Source: Williamsia deligens (GTDB taxonomy: Bacteria > Actinomycetota > Actinomycetes > Mycobacteriales > Mycobacteriaceae). From it: 64,000 nt of DNA. The stretch spans positions 62,001 to 126,000 of the forward strand of contig NZ_JAMTCI010000001.1 of NCBI RefSeq assembly GCF_024171765.1, read 5' to 3'. Under the pieces are notes generated by a model, which worked only from the letters and a program-made list of their open reading frames with translations, was not told where the DNA came from and did not search any database. Of this stretch, positions 30,605 through 40,362 are shown piece after piece (within the stretch, counting starts at the first letter, position 1; the number at the start of each line of letters is the position of its first letter). A program made the position numbers and the translations under genes.

Positions 30605-31189
30605 TCAGCCGACGGGCTGCGGCAGCGACCGGCGCGGGAGGACCTTCCCGGTGACCACGGCCTGCGCGAGCGTGGTGAAGTCCTTCTCGGATGCCTTGCT
30701 GTACAGGCCTATCCGCACGTCACCGAGGTCGGCGACCCAGATCGTCTTGTCGTCGGCGGCCGCGTACCGCACCCACTGCTGCCCGGCGGAGTCGATCGTC
30801 CCCTTGCCGAGCGGTTGGTCGTCGTCGAGGTAGTCGACGAGTCCGTCCTCGGTGGCGTCGGTCTGGCTGAGCTGCATGTAGACACCGTCGGTGGTGATGT
30901 ATCCCACCGTGGAGACCGTCCGCCCGTCGATGCCGGCGCGGCTGCCCGAGTTCGGCTTCCACCCCTGCGGCGTCTGCGGCAGGCGGATGGGGAACGCCAT
31001 CGACTGCGCGTCGGCGGTGAGACCGCCCCGGACGTCGTAGGCAGGGGTCTTGTCGTCGCTCGCACCGCCGGTGAGGCCCACCGAGCAGTTGCCGGACACC
31101 AGGGCGATGAGCAGGCAGATCCCCAGCAACGGGATCAACGACCACACCATGTCCTTGTGGTCGGTGAGGATCCGGGGTTTGGCGGGCAC
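30605..31189 (-). CDS. DUF4245 family exported or membrane protein (Rv1100 type)
   Basis: 194 residues. After [13 protein letters not shown] comes one membrane segment ([20 protein letters not shown], about 14-33) and an extracytoplasmic domain with [21 protein letters not shown] and [18 protein letters not shown]. This is the DUF4245 layout; function unknown. GTG 31189 has GATACT 6 nt upstream and no SD, so it may be leaderless. Divergent from glpX as in M. tuberculosis. Confidence 0.82.
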   Translation of the reverse strand: MPAKPRILTDHKDMVWSLIPLLGICLLIALVSGNCSVGLTGGASDDKTPAYDVRGGLTADAQSMAFPIRLPQTPQGWKPNSGSRAGIDGRTVSTVGYITTDGVYMQLSQTDATEDGLVDYLDDDQPLGKGTIDSAGQQWVRYAAADDKTIWVADLGDVRIGLYSKASEKDFTTLAQAVVTGKVLPRRSLPQPVG

Positions 31190-31195
31190 CAGACC

Positions 31196-31201
31196 AGTAT
31201 C
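31196..31201 (-). promoter_or_regulatory. -10 of a leaderless DUF4245 transcript
   Basis: Minus-strand GATACT is followed by 6 nt and the GTG at 31189. Confidence 0.35.
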
Positions 31202-31286
31202 CACGCCGGTCGTGACAGGATCATCCACAACCCCGAGCGGCCGCGCGCCTGATGGCGCACGCCGGTGCCCGTCCCAGGAGGAATCG

Positions 31287-32294
31287 ATGTCGCAGCCCGT
31301 CCGCAACCCGCAGGCCCCCGATCGGAACCTGGCGATGGAGTTGGTGCGGGTCACCGAGGCCGCCGCGCTGGCCGCCGGCCGGTGGGTCGGTCGTGGCGAC
31401 AAGAACGGTGGCGACGGTGCCGCCGTCGACGCCATGCGTCAGCTCCTCTCGACCGTCTCCATGCGCGGTGTCGTCGTGATCGGCGAGGGCGAGAAGGACG
31501 AGGCGCCGATGCTCTACAACGGCGAGGAGGTCGGCAACGGCGAGGGCCCCGAGGTCGACGTCGCCGTCGATCCCATCGACGGCACCACCCTGATGGCCGA
31601 GGGACGACCGAACTCGATCGCCGTCATCGCGGTCTCCGAGCGCGGCACCATGTTCGACCCGTCGGCCGTGTTCTACATGGAGAAGATCGCCGTCGGCCCC
31701 GAGGCCGCCGGTGCGATCGACATCACCAAGCCGGTCGAGTGGAACGTCCAGGCCGTCGCCAAGGCCAAGGGCATCGAGGTCGGTGACGTGACCGTCGTCG
31801 TGCTCGACCGTCCCCGTCACGCCGACCTGATCGGCGAGATCCGTGCCGCGGGCGCCAAGATCCGCCTCATCTCCGACGGCGACGTCGCCGGGGCGATCGC
31901 CGCCGCGGGCGAGTACAGCTCCGTCGACATGCTCCTCGGCATCGGCGGCACCCCCGAGGGCATCATCACCGCCGTCGCGATGAAGTGCATGGGCGGCGAG
32001 ATCCAGGGTCGCCTCTGGCCCAAGGACGACGCCGAGCGGCAGAAGGCGATCGACGCCGGCCACGACCTGGACCGCGTCCTCAAGACCGACGACCTCGTCA
32101 GCGGCGAGAACATGTTCTTCTGCGCGACCGGCGTCACCAACGGCGACATGCTCCGCGGTGTCACCTACCGCTCGAACGGCGCGACGACCCGCTCGCTGGT
32201 CATGCGCTCCAAGTCGGGCACCATCCGCCACATCGAGGGCACCCACAAGCTCACCAAGCTGCGCGAGTTCGCCTCCGTCGACTTCGGCGAGTAG
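31287..32294 (+). CDS. glpX: Class II fructose-1,6-bisphosphatase GlpX
   Basis: 335 residues; gluconeogenic FBPase, essential in mycobacteria. Li+-sensitive lyase/phosphatase motifs are [21 protein letters not shown] and [16 protein letters not shown] (metal-binding DPxDGT). ATG 31287 has AGGAGGAA 3-10 nt upstream; longer frames lack support. It precedes fumC, with the 20-bp repeat array in between, and is divergent from the DUF4245 gene. Confidence 0.97.
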   Translation: MSQPVRNPQAPDRNLAMELVRVTEAAALAAGRWVGRGDKNGGDGAAVDAMRQLLSTVSMRGVVVIGEGEKDEAPMLYNGEEVGNGEGPEVDVAVDPIDGTTLMAEGRPNSIAVIAVSERGTMFDPSAVFYMEKIAVGPEAAGAIDITKPVEWNVQAVAKAKGIEVGDVTVVVLDRPRHADLIGEIRAAGAKIRLISDGDVAGAIAAAGEYSSVDMLLGIGGTPEGIITAVAMKCMGGEIQGRLWPKDDAERQKAIDAGHDLDRVLKTDDLVSGENMFFCATGVTNGDMLRGVTYRSNGATTRSLVMRSKSGTIRHIEGTHKLTKLREFASVDFGE

Positions 32295-32320
32295 TACCCC
32301 GGCCGGGAACCCGCCGTGAG

Positions 32321-32511
32321 CCGCTCCGGTTCCAGAGTTCCCGCTCCGGTTCCAGGGTCCCGCTCCGGTTCCAGGGTTCCCGCTCCACTTGTTCGAGGAC
32401 GCTCCGCCTGCAGGCGGAGCGTCCTTCGACATATGAAGCGTCTGCGTCGCACGACCCCTGTAGGTGGAGCGGGACCACCAGAAGTGGAGCGTCTGCCCTG
32501 CAGGTGGAGCG
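32321..32511. repeat. head-to-head 20-bp repeat array around a perfect palindrome (array 2)
   Basis: CGCTCC cores start at 32322, 32342, 32361, 32381 and 32400 (19-20 bp apart; units like CCGCTCCGGTTCCAGGGTTC). The last joins a perfect 26-bp palindrome (32398-32423, centre CTGCAG). Inverted cores GGAGCG follow at 32416, about 32435 (degenerate GAAGCG), 32466, 32486 and 32506, again with 20-bp steps at the end. It fills the glpX-fumC gap. The geometry is the same as array 1, although the core sequence is different. Confidence 0.85.
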
Positions 32512-32560
32512 CGTCGGCGCGCACGCGGGACCACGCGGCACCCGCTGCGGATACCCCCAC

Positions 32561-32566
32561 TAAAGT
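32561..32566 (+). promoter_or_regulatory. -10 of a leaderless fumC transcript
   Basis: TAAAGT is followed by 7 nt and the ATG at 32574. No SD is present. The promoter lies about 50 bp downstream of array 2. Confidence 0.6.
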
Positions 32567-32573
32567 TGCCCGC

Positions 32574-33986
<1,413 letters not shown>

Positions 33987-33997
33987 GCCGCACCACC

Positions 33998-34146
33998 CTC
34001 CCGCGACACCAATCGACTCCCGCGACTGTGATCACAGTCGCGGGAGTCGTTCTCTGTCGCGGGAACGCAGCGAGACGCCTCCCTCTACTGAAACCGCCTC
34101 CCGCGACCGTCGACACGGTCGCGGGAGGCAGTTCTGGTCGCGGGGG
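33998..34146. repeat. two head-to-head 19-bp repeat modules (array 3)
   Basis: Module A: CTCCCGCGAC at 33998 and 34017, inverted GTCGCGGGA(G/A) at 34037 and 34056. Positions 34014-34049 form a perfect 36-bp palindrome. Module B: degenerate CTCCC at 34079, full core at 34098, inverted cores at 34118 and 34137; 34096-34110 pairs perfectly with 34115-34129 (15-bp stem, 4-nt loop). All same-arm steps are 19 bp and both centres are 20 bp wide. It lies between the converging fumC and glycoside hydrolase genes and could terminate both. Confidence 0.9.
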
Positions 34147-34161
34147 TGATGCCCCGAGGCG

Positions 34162-35202
34162 TCAGCGCTTGAGCAGGAAGTACGTCGGCTTCAGCTTGTA
34201 GTCCGACGTGAGCAGCGCACCGAAACGTGATTCGCGGTTGTTCAGCGAGCCGGGATCGTTGGCGGTGTCACGGATCGTGTAGACGAACGCCGGGCCGGCG
34301 AACGGCAACTGCGCCAACGCCGCGAGCTCGGACGCGATGATGTCGCGCTGACCGTCGGGGGTGTTGCCGCCGAAACGCGCACCGTTGGACGGCGCACCCA
34401 ACTCGGTGAACCAGATCTTCTTGCCGGCGTCGCCGTTGCGCACCATCAGTCCACGGACCGCGGCGATGTCGGTGTAGGCGCCGTTCGGGTTCGAGCCGAT
34501 GCCGCCGGGGAACACGTAGGGATGCAGCGCGAGAGCGTCGAAGGAGTTCTTCGCGCCGAAGCGGTACAGGTCGTTGACGAAGGCGACCGGCGAGTCCGAC
34601 CCCTGCATCGGGCTGAGACCGGCGGCGATGACCGTCGAGTTCGGCTGCACGGCCTTGATGGCCGGATAGGTGGCCCTGATCAGGCGCGCGTACGCCGCCG
34701 ACTTGTTCGGGATGTTGCCGAAGAAGATGGGCAGGTTCGGCTCGTTCCAGATCTCCCAGTTGTTCACCTGGGAGCCGTAGCGCTGCACCGCGCGCTGGGC
34801 GAACACCGCGAAGTCGTTCGGGTTGGCGGGCGGTGCGGTCTTCAGCAGTCCGCCACCCTGCAGCAGCGGGGTGTAGGCGATGAGACCCAACACCCGCAGA
34901 CCGCGGGCGCGAGCGGCGTTGATGACCCGGTCCGACGTGCTCCAGTTGTAGACACCGGGGCTCGTCTCGATCTGGCTGCGGTCGATCCCGAGGCGGATCC
35001 AGCTCGCGCTGGTCTGTCGCACCGTGTCCAGCGTGCGGTTCAGGTCGCCCTGGGAGTACTGCAGGAACTCTGCACCGGTGGCGAAACCGTAGCCGGCCGC
35101 CGGCGCGACCGGGGCGGCCGACGCCGGCGAGCCGACTCCGAGAGCGAGTGCCATGGTCGCGACGGCGCCGACGACGAGAGCACGCAGGGAGGTTCTGTTC
35201 AC
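34162..35202 (-). CDS. Secreted clan GH-A glycoside hydrolase (GH39/GH5-like)
   Basis: 346 residues with a Sec signal peptide (LRALVVGAVATMALALGVGSPASAA, cleavage after about 30). TIM-barrel glycosidase motifs are the acid/base Glu in NNWEIWNEPNLPIFF and the nucleophile Glu in KIWFTELGAPSNG. The region LRVLGLIAYTPLLQGGG is typical of the barrel. The substrate is unknown; a cell-wall or capsular glycan of this organism is plausible. Starts at GTG 35202 without an SD; AACAAT 6 nt upstream hints at a leaderless mRNA. Confidence 0.85.
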   Translation of the reverse strand: MNRTSLRALVVGAVATMALALGVGSPASAAPVAPAAGYGFATGAEFLQYSQGDLNRTLDTVRQTSASWIRLGIDRSQIETSPGVYNWSTSDRVINAARARGLRVLGLIAYTPLLQGGGLLKTAPPANPNDFAVFAQRAVQRYGSQVNNWEIWNEPNLPIFFGNIPNKSAAYARLIRATYPAIKAVQPNSTVIAAGLSPMQGSDSPVAFVNDLYRFGAKNSFDALALHPYVFPGGIGSNPNGAYTDIAAVRGLMVRNGDAGKKIWFTELGAPSNGARFGGNTPDGQRDIIASELAALAQLPFAGPAFVYTIRDTANDPGSLNNRESRFGALLTSDYKLKPTYFLLKR

Positions 35203-35275
35203 GCGGACATTGTTACATCATCGATATCGAGGTCTCGCATCGAGAACGCTGATTCACAGGTTCCGACGTGCGCCG

Positions 35276-35977
35276 TCACGCCTGCTGGGAGGCGAGACCG
35301 ATGCGGATCACGGGATCGCGGGACGGGTCGAGCCACTGCAGGATCGACACCATCGTCGCCTTGTCCACGGCGACACATCCCTGCGTGGGCGAGCCGTCGG
35401 TGACGTGCAGGAAGATCCCGGATGCGTACCCGGGCCGCCGCTGCGGGTTGTGGGCGATGTTGACGGCGTAGTCGTAGACAGGGCCGCTGTCGTACAGGTT
35501 CTCGCTGTCGCCACCGGGGCTCGCCACCTGGCGGACGTGGGTGTTGTACGTCGGCGAGTTCGGGTTCTCGTCCCACCAGTCCTGCTTGTCGGCCTGGAAG
35601 TAGGGCAGCTTGGTGCCCGGGTTGGCCTGGCGGCCGAAGGCCTGGTCGAAGGCGAAGGTGCCCTCCGGGGTCCGCGACACGTCGTCGCGCGGCGCCCCGA
35701 TCCCCTGCGATCCGACGAACGCCTTGACCGGTCCGATGACGGGCTTCCATGCACCGTCCACCTTGTCGAAGGCGGTGAGCGTCCCGGTGGTGTCCGACCG
35801 CGAGTTCACCGTCACGGTGACCATCTGGGTCGTCGACGGGAAGTCCGCCGGCCCGGCGACCGTCTCACCGGGTGCCGCGGACGCGGGCCCTGCGGCCACC
35901 GCCAGTCCCACGACGACCGCCACGGTCGGTACCGACACCACTGCGACTGCAGACCTCAGTCGCCTCATAAACCACAT
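35276..35977 (-). CDS. Exported L,D-transpeptidase-like (YkuD-fold) protein, Rv0309 type
   Basis: 233 residues. Signal peptide at 4-35 (LRSAVAVVSVPTVAVVVGLAVAAGPASAA). The YkuD-like C-terminal part has GIFLHVTDGSPTQGCVAVDKATM: catalytic Cys in TQGCV and a His ten residues earlier, but the Arg after GC(V) in classic LDTs is Ala, so transpeptidase activity is uncertain. DPSRDPVIRIG ends the domain. ATG 35977 has AGAGAG upstream; ATG 35968 is an alternative. It probably acts on peptidoglycan outside the membrane. Confidence 0.8.
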   Translation of the reverse strand: MWFMRRLRSAVAVVSVPTVAVVVGLAVAAGPASAAPGETVAGPADFPSTTQMVTVTVNSRSDTTGTLTAFDKVDGAWKPVIGPVKAFVGSQGIGAPRDDVSRTPEGTFAFDQAFGRQANPGTKLPYFQADKQDWWDENPNSPTYNTHVRQVASPGGDSENLYDSGPVYDYAVNIAHNPQRRPGYASGIFLHVTDGSPTQGCVAVDKATMVSILQWLDPSRDPVIRIGLASQQA

Positions 35978-36135
35978 ACGTCTCTCTGACACCAGAGAAG
36001 TATGCGTCCGAGGAGGGGCGTAGACGATAAACGTCCGGTCACAAGGAGGCGGCCGATTCGTCACCACCGGCGTGTCGCGCCGACACGACGCGACCGCCGG
36101 TGGTGACGGACATCACGACCCCACCCCGTGGGGCG

Positions 36136-37434
36136 TCACGCGCCGGGCGCGAACTCCTCCAACATCTCCGTAACCAGCGCCGCGATGGGCGAGCGCTCGC
36201 TGCGGGTCAGCGTGATGTGGGCGAACAGCGGGTGGCCCTTCAGTTTCTCGATCACGGCTGCGACGCCGTCGTGGCGACCCACCCGCAGATTGTCCCGCTG
36301 CGCGACGTCGTGGGTCAGCACCACCCGCGAACCGGCACCCAGTCGCGACAACACCGTGAGCAGGACGTTGCGCTCGAGGGACTGCGCCTCGTCGACGATG
36401 ACGAACGAGTCGTGCAGCGACCGACCGCGGATGTGGGTGAGCGGAAGCACCTCGAGCATCCCCCGTGACAGGACCTCCTCGATCACCTCGGGGGATGCCA
36501 ACCCCTCGAGGGTGTCGAAGACCGCCTGCGCCCAGGGGCCCATCTTGTCGGCCTCGCTGCCCGGCAGGTAGCCGAGTTGCTGACCGCCGACGGCGTACAG
36601 GGGACGGAACACGACCACCTTGCGATGGGTCCGGCGTTCGAGAACGGCCTCGAGGCCGGCACACAGGGCCAGCGCCGACTTGCCTGTGCCCGCCTTGCCG
36701 CCCAGCGAGACGATGCCGATGGATTCGTCCAGCAGCAGGTCGAGCGCCACGCGCTGTTCGGCCGAACGCCCGCGCAGGCCGAACGCCTCGCGCTCACCGC
36801 GGACCAGCTGCACACGCTTCTCCGGGGTCACGCGCCCCAGCGCGCTCGACGACCCACCGAGAAGGCGGACGCCGGTGTGGCACGGCAGTTCCCGGGCGTC
36901 GTCGATGTCGGTGACACCCTCGGCGAACAGCGCGTCGATGGTCGAGCTGGCGACGTCGAGCTCGGTCATGCCCGACCATCCGGACACGACGACGTCCTGC
37001 GCCCGGTACTCGTCGGCGGCGAGCCCGACCGCACCGGCCTTGACACGCAACGGGATGTCCTTGGACACCAACGTCACGTCCTTGCCCTCGGCGCGAAGGT
37101 TCAGGGCGCAGGCCAGGATTCGCGCGTCGTTGGTGTCGGTGCGGAAGCCGGCCGGCAGGACACGCGGGTCGGTGTGGTTGAGCTCCACCTGCAGGGTGCC
37201 GCCGTCGGTGCCGATCGGGACGGGCAGGTCGAGCCGACCGTGGGCGAGGCGGAGGTCGTCGAGCATCCGCAACGACTCGCGGGCGAACCATCCCAGTTCG
37301 TGGTGGTGACGTTTGCCCTCGAGCTCGCCGATCACCACCAGCGGGAGGATCACGCTGTGTTCCGCGAACCGGCTGACCGCCCAGGGGTCGGACAGCAACA
37401 CGGAGGTGTCAAGGACGTAGGTGCGAGTGGTCAC
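36136..37434 (-). CDS. phoH2: PhoH2: PIN-domain RNase fused to PhoH ATPase/helicase
   Basis: 432 residues. The N-terminal PIN nuclease domain (1-130) has the acidic residues Asp9 (YVLDTSVLL), Glu38 (VIGELEG) and DTNDARIL. The PhoH domain has Walker [14 protein letters not shown] and Walker [14 protein letters not shown]. tuberculosis PhoH2 (Rv1095) is a toxin-like RNA helicase/RNase paired with a small antitoxin, PhoAT. I saw no credible PhoAT ORF directly upstream here. GTG 37434 has GAGGAG 6 nt upstream. Divergent from phoD. Confidence 0.92.
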   Translation of the reverse strand: MTTRTYVLDTSVLLSDPWAVSRFAEHSVILPLVVIGELEGKRHHHELGWFARESLRMLDDLRLAHGRLDLPVPIGTDGGTLQVELNHTDPRVLPAGFRTDTNDARILACALNLRAEGKDVTLVSKDIPLRVKAGAVGLAADEYRAQDVVVSGWSGMTELDVASSTIDALFAEGVTDIDDARELPCHTGVRLLGGSSSALGRVTPEKRVQLVRGEREAFGLRGRSAEQRVALDLLLDESIGIVSLGGKAGTGKSALALCAGLEAVLERRTHRKVVVFRPLYAVGGQQLGYLPGSEADKMGPWAQAVFDTLEGLASPEVIEEVLSRGMLEVLPLTHIRGRSLHDSFVIVDEAQSLERNVLLTVLSRLGAGSRVVLTHDVAQRDNLRVGRHDGVAAVIEKLKGHPLFAHITLTRSERSPIAALVTEMLEEFAPGA

Positions 37435-37761
37435 GAGGGCTCCTCAGGTCGACGCGGCGCCCGCGTTGACTGATGTCGACACCGACCGGCCGGTCCATGG
37501 GACCGGGGCCGGTCCGTCTCGCGCTGGGTGACCAGCTCACGAATAGAACCTCCCGGACGAACCGCTTCCCCACGGCCCGTCACGCGTCAACGTACGCCCG
37601 CCGACTCGCCGCCGACGCCACCCGCGCACCGCGTGTCCGTGAACAACAGGTAACCGGCGGCGACGCCGCGGCGACGTGGCGACGACCTCGTCACCGAGTG
37701 GTCATCCGCAGGTCGCGGCACCTGCGCCTCGTCGTCGCCCGTGACTGGTCGGGTGGTCCCC
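37435..37761. other. 327-bp divergent intergenic region phoH2/phoD
   Basis: No gene that I trust on either strand, no tRNA and no strong hairpin. It presumably carries both promoters. Open frames crossing it are high-GC chance frames without a start and SD. The only clear signal is the phoH2 Shine-Dalgarno (minus-strand GAGGAG, 37441-37446). Confidence 0.4.
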
Positions 37762-39387
37762 ATGACCCGTGTCGAGACCCCCGTCGTGTCCGTCGGCGCC
37801 GACAAGACCGTGCGCTCCGGCCTCACCCGGCGCCGGTTCCTCACCTGGACCGGCGTGAGCGCCGCGGTGGCGTTCACCCCCGGCCTGTTCGCGGACTCAC
37901 TGTCCGCCGCCTCCCCGGCGCGGCCCGGTGACCACCCGTTCACGCTCGGTGTGGCCTCCGGGGATCCCCTCCCCGACGGCGTCGTGCTGTGGACACGACT
38001 CGCGCCGACACCGCTGGCCCGCGGCGCCGGGATGGGCGTCACCCCGGTCCCCGTCGCGTGGCAGGTCGCCACCGACGAGGCCATGACCCGCATCATCCGC
38101 ACCGGCGTCGAGATCGCCACGGCAGCCGACGGTTTCACCGTGCACGCCGACGTCCGCGGTCTGCGCCCGAACACCGAGTACTTCTACCGGTTCCGTGCGA
38201 ACGGTCACCTCTCCGACGTCGGGCGCACGCGTACCGCCCCCCTCGCCGGCGCCCCGCTGGCCGCGCTGACGTTCGCGTGGGCGTCGTGCCAGTCCTGGGC
38301 GGACGGCTACTTCCCCGCCTTCGACGACATGGCCTCCGCCGCACCGGATGTGGTGTTCCACCTCGGCGACTACGTCTACGAGAAGAGCGTCGGGGCGACC
38401 GGCGGTCGACGCAACACGACAGCCGTTCCGGCGTCGGCGCTGTCGGAGATGACGACGCTCGACGACTACCGCGAGCGCTACGCCCTGTACAAGCTGGACC
38501 CGCAACTCCAACGCGCACACCGGACGAGCCCGTTCATCACGGTCTTCGACGACCACGAGGTCGAGAACAACTGGGCGGGACCGATCTCCGAGGACGACGC
38601 ACCCATCCCCGAGTTCCTCGCCCGACGCGCACAGGCCCTCAAGGCGTGGTGGGAGAACACACCGGTCCGCGCCGTACAGCGTCCCCGCGGTGCGGACGTG
38701 CAGGCGTTCCGGCGATTTGACTACGGCGACCTGGTGCGGTTCAGCGTCCTCGACACCCGCCAGTACCGCAGCGATCAGGTCAACGGCGACAACGACTCCC
38801 CGCAGAACGCCCTGACCGCGGACCCACGACGCACCATCACCGGTGCCCGACAGGAGCGGTGGATCCTCGACGGTTTCGCCTCGAGCCGTCAACGGTGGAA
38901 CGTCCTGGCGCACCAGACCACCATCGCCGACCTGGCGCGGGAGAAGAACGGCGTCCGCGCGGTGAGCATGGACGGTTGGAGCGGGTACGAGGCGTCGCGC
39001 GCCCGCATCCTCGACGGCGCGCGCGACCGGCGCACGCGCAACCTCGTGTCCATCGTCGGTGACATCCACCGCAACGTCGTGTCCGACCTGCGGTCGACGT
39101 ACACCCGCGACTCCCCCACCGTCGGTGTGGAACTCGCGGGGACGTCGATCGCGTCGGGCAAGGACGGGGCCGACAGCGACACCAGCGACCAGCAGTTGAA
39201 GGCCGCGTCACCGCACGTGCGGTTCGGCAACGCCCAGCGGGGCTACGTGCTCAACCGCGTGTCCCGACAGGCCTGGGAGGCGGAGTTCCGGGTGTCGGAC
39301 TCCATCGCCTCACCGCAGGAACGGTTGCACCGTCGGGCGGTGGTCACCATCCCGGACGGACAGCCCCGGGTCGACGTCAGGGCCTGA
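37762..39387 (+). CDS. phoD: PhoD-family alkaline phosphatase/phosphodiesterase, Tat-exported
   Basis: 541 residues. The N-terminus carries a twin-arginine signal (LTRRRFLTWTGVSAAVAF, residues 21-38). PhoD N-domain FTLGVASGDPLPDGVVLWTRLAP is followed by the metallophosphatase domain: FAWASCQSWADGYFPAF, FHLGDYVYE, VFDDHEVENNW, VLDTRQYRSDQ, LAHQTT and GDIHRN. PhoD enzymes hydrolyse phosphomono- or diesters using Ca/Fe. ATG 37762 chosen; GTG 37741 is possible. Divergent from phoH2, convergent with the desaturase-like gene. Confidence 0.9.
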   Translation: MTRVETPVVSVGADKTVRSGLTRRRFLTWTGVSAAVAFTPGLFADSLSAASPARPGDHPFTLGVASGDPLPDGVVLWTRLAPTPLARGAGMGVTPVPVAWQVATDEAMTRIIRTGVEIATAADGFTVHADVRGLRPNTEYFYRFRANGHLSDVGRTRTAPLAGAPLAALTFAWASCQSWADGYFPAFDDMASAAPDVVFHLGDYVYEKSVGATGGRRNTTAVPASALSEMTTLDDYRERYALYKLDPQLQRAHRTSPFITVFDDHEVENNWAGPISEDDAPIPEFLARRAQALKAWWENTPVRAVQRPRGADVQAFRRFDYGDLVRFSVLDTRQYRSDQVNGDNDSPQNALTADPRRTITGARQERWILDGFASSRQRWNVLAHQTTIADLAREKNGVRAVSMDGWSGYEASRARILDGARDRRTRNLVSIVGDIHRNVVSDLRSTYTRDSPTVGVELAGTSIASGKDGADSDTSDQQLKAASPHVRFGNAQRGYVLNRVSRQAWEAEFRVSDSIASPQERLHRRAVVTIPDGQPRVDVRA

Positions 39388-39422
39388 CAGGACCGGGCGG
39401 GGCCTGACGGGACCGGTCAGGC
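39381..39422. repeat. 20-bp direct repeat plus hairpin at the phoD/desA2 junction
   Basis: GGCCTGACAGGACCGG (39381-39396) and GGCCTGACGGGACCGG (39401-39416) lie 20 bp apart. GCCTGAC (39402-39408) pairs with GTCAGGC (39416-39422). The first copy contains the phoD stop and the inverted arm contains the desaturase-like gene's stop. Likely a bidirectional terminator made by duplication of a gene end. Confidence 0.55.
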
Positions 39423-40283
39423 TTCGGCGCGCGCGAGCACCTTCTGGCGGGCGGCCTCGGCGTCGTCCCCGAGACCGTCGAGCGTCCGCAGGCCCAACGT
39501 GTCCACGAGAGCGACCGCGGCAGCACGGAAGGCGTCTGCCCCGATGTAGGACTCGGGGATGAGCCCGGCCTTGTCGGCGAGATCGACGATGTCGCTGCCG
39601 ATGGGGCGGTTCAGGGAGAACGCCTCCTCGACGGCGATGACGGTCGCGTCGGGCTGTGCCGTCAGCGCGGCGTTGAGGAAGTTGGCGAAGGTGCTCGCCT
39701 GCACGGCGTCGTCGGTGGCGACGTTGCGGAGGATGCCGGCGAGGCTCTCCGACGCGACGTCCTCGGCGAGGTGCTTCGCGAACCAGGCCGACAGGTTCTC
39801 GTGCACGGCCATCACGGCGAGGCAGGCCGCCGGCGACATCGAGCGCGACTTCTCGTTCTGCTCGTAGCCGTGGGTCACATGCGACAGGCGCAGCGCCTCG
39901 AACCACTCGGGATCGACAGCGCGCGTGACCAGCAGGTGGTCGCGCAGTGCGATCGAGTGCCGGTTGTCCTCGGCGGTCCAGCGACCGACGAGGGCGCGCC
40001 ACTCGGAGAACGGGGGGAAGTTGACGCCGAGGATGCGGTGGAACGACGGCAGGTTGTCCTTGGTGAGGAGCAGCGCGAGGACGGCCACCCGGGTCTCCTC
40101 GGGCATCGTCGAGTCCGACTCCTCCCAGTCGGCGCCGCCGAGGAACGCGTAGTTGCGACCGTCGTCCCAGGGGACGAGGTCATGCGGGTTCCAGGTGATG
40201 GCGTTGCGCTCGTGCTCCTCGGTCAGCTCCGGCAGCGCCTTCTCGAGCACCAGGATCAGATCGTCGTCAGCGTTGTCCGTCAC
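39417..40283 (-). CDS. desA2: Acyl-ACP desaturase-like protein (DesA2 type) with altered metal site
   Basis: 288 residues, ferritin-like helical fold of the stearoyl-ACP desaturase family; related by position to Rv1094 (desA2). The first carboxylate region is LLTKDNLPSFHR (75-83). The first E-x-x-H is replaced by D-x-x-H in TAEDNRHSIALRD (106-109). The second (D)E-x-x-H region reads ATDDAVQASTF (191-195), where Glu is Asp and His is Gln. The diiron site is thus incomplete and catalysis doubtful. It could be a regulatory or acyl-carrier-binding relative. Confidence 0.75.
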   Translation of the reverse strand: MTDNADDDLILVLEKALPELTEEHERNAITWNPHDLVPWDDGRNYAFLGGADWEESDSTMPEETRVAVLALLLTKDNLPSFHRILGVNFPPFSEWRALVGRWTAEDNRHSIALRDHLLVTRAVDPEWFEALRLSHVTHGYEQNEKSRSMSPAACLAVMAVHENLSAWFAKHLAEDVASESLAGILRNVATDDAVQASTFANFLNAALTAQPDATVIAVEEAFSLNRPIGSDIVDLADKAGLIPESYIGADAFRAAAVALVDTLGLRTLDGLGDDAEAARQKVLARAEA

Positions 40284-40362
40284 GAGGAACCAGGATAGGC
40301 ACTCGCGCGCCGCGTCCCCAATCCCCCGTCACGAACTGGGAGATGTCACGCACCCGGGCATG

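Noticed and set aside
37496-37498. ATG on the minus strand as start of a PhoAT-like ORF
   Set aside because: The frame runs out of phase into phoH2, has no SD and its Arg-rich product resembles nothing known.
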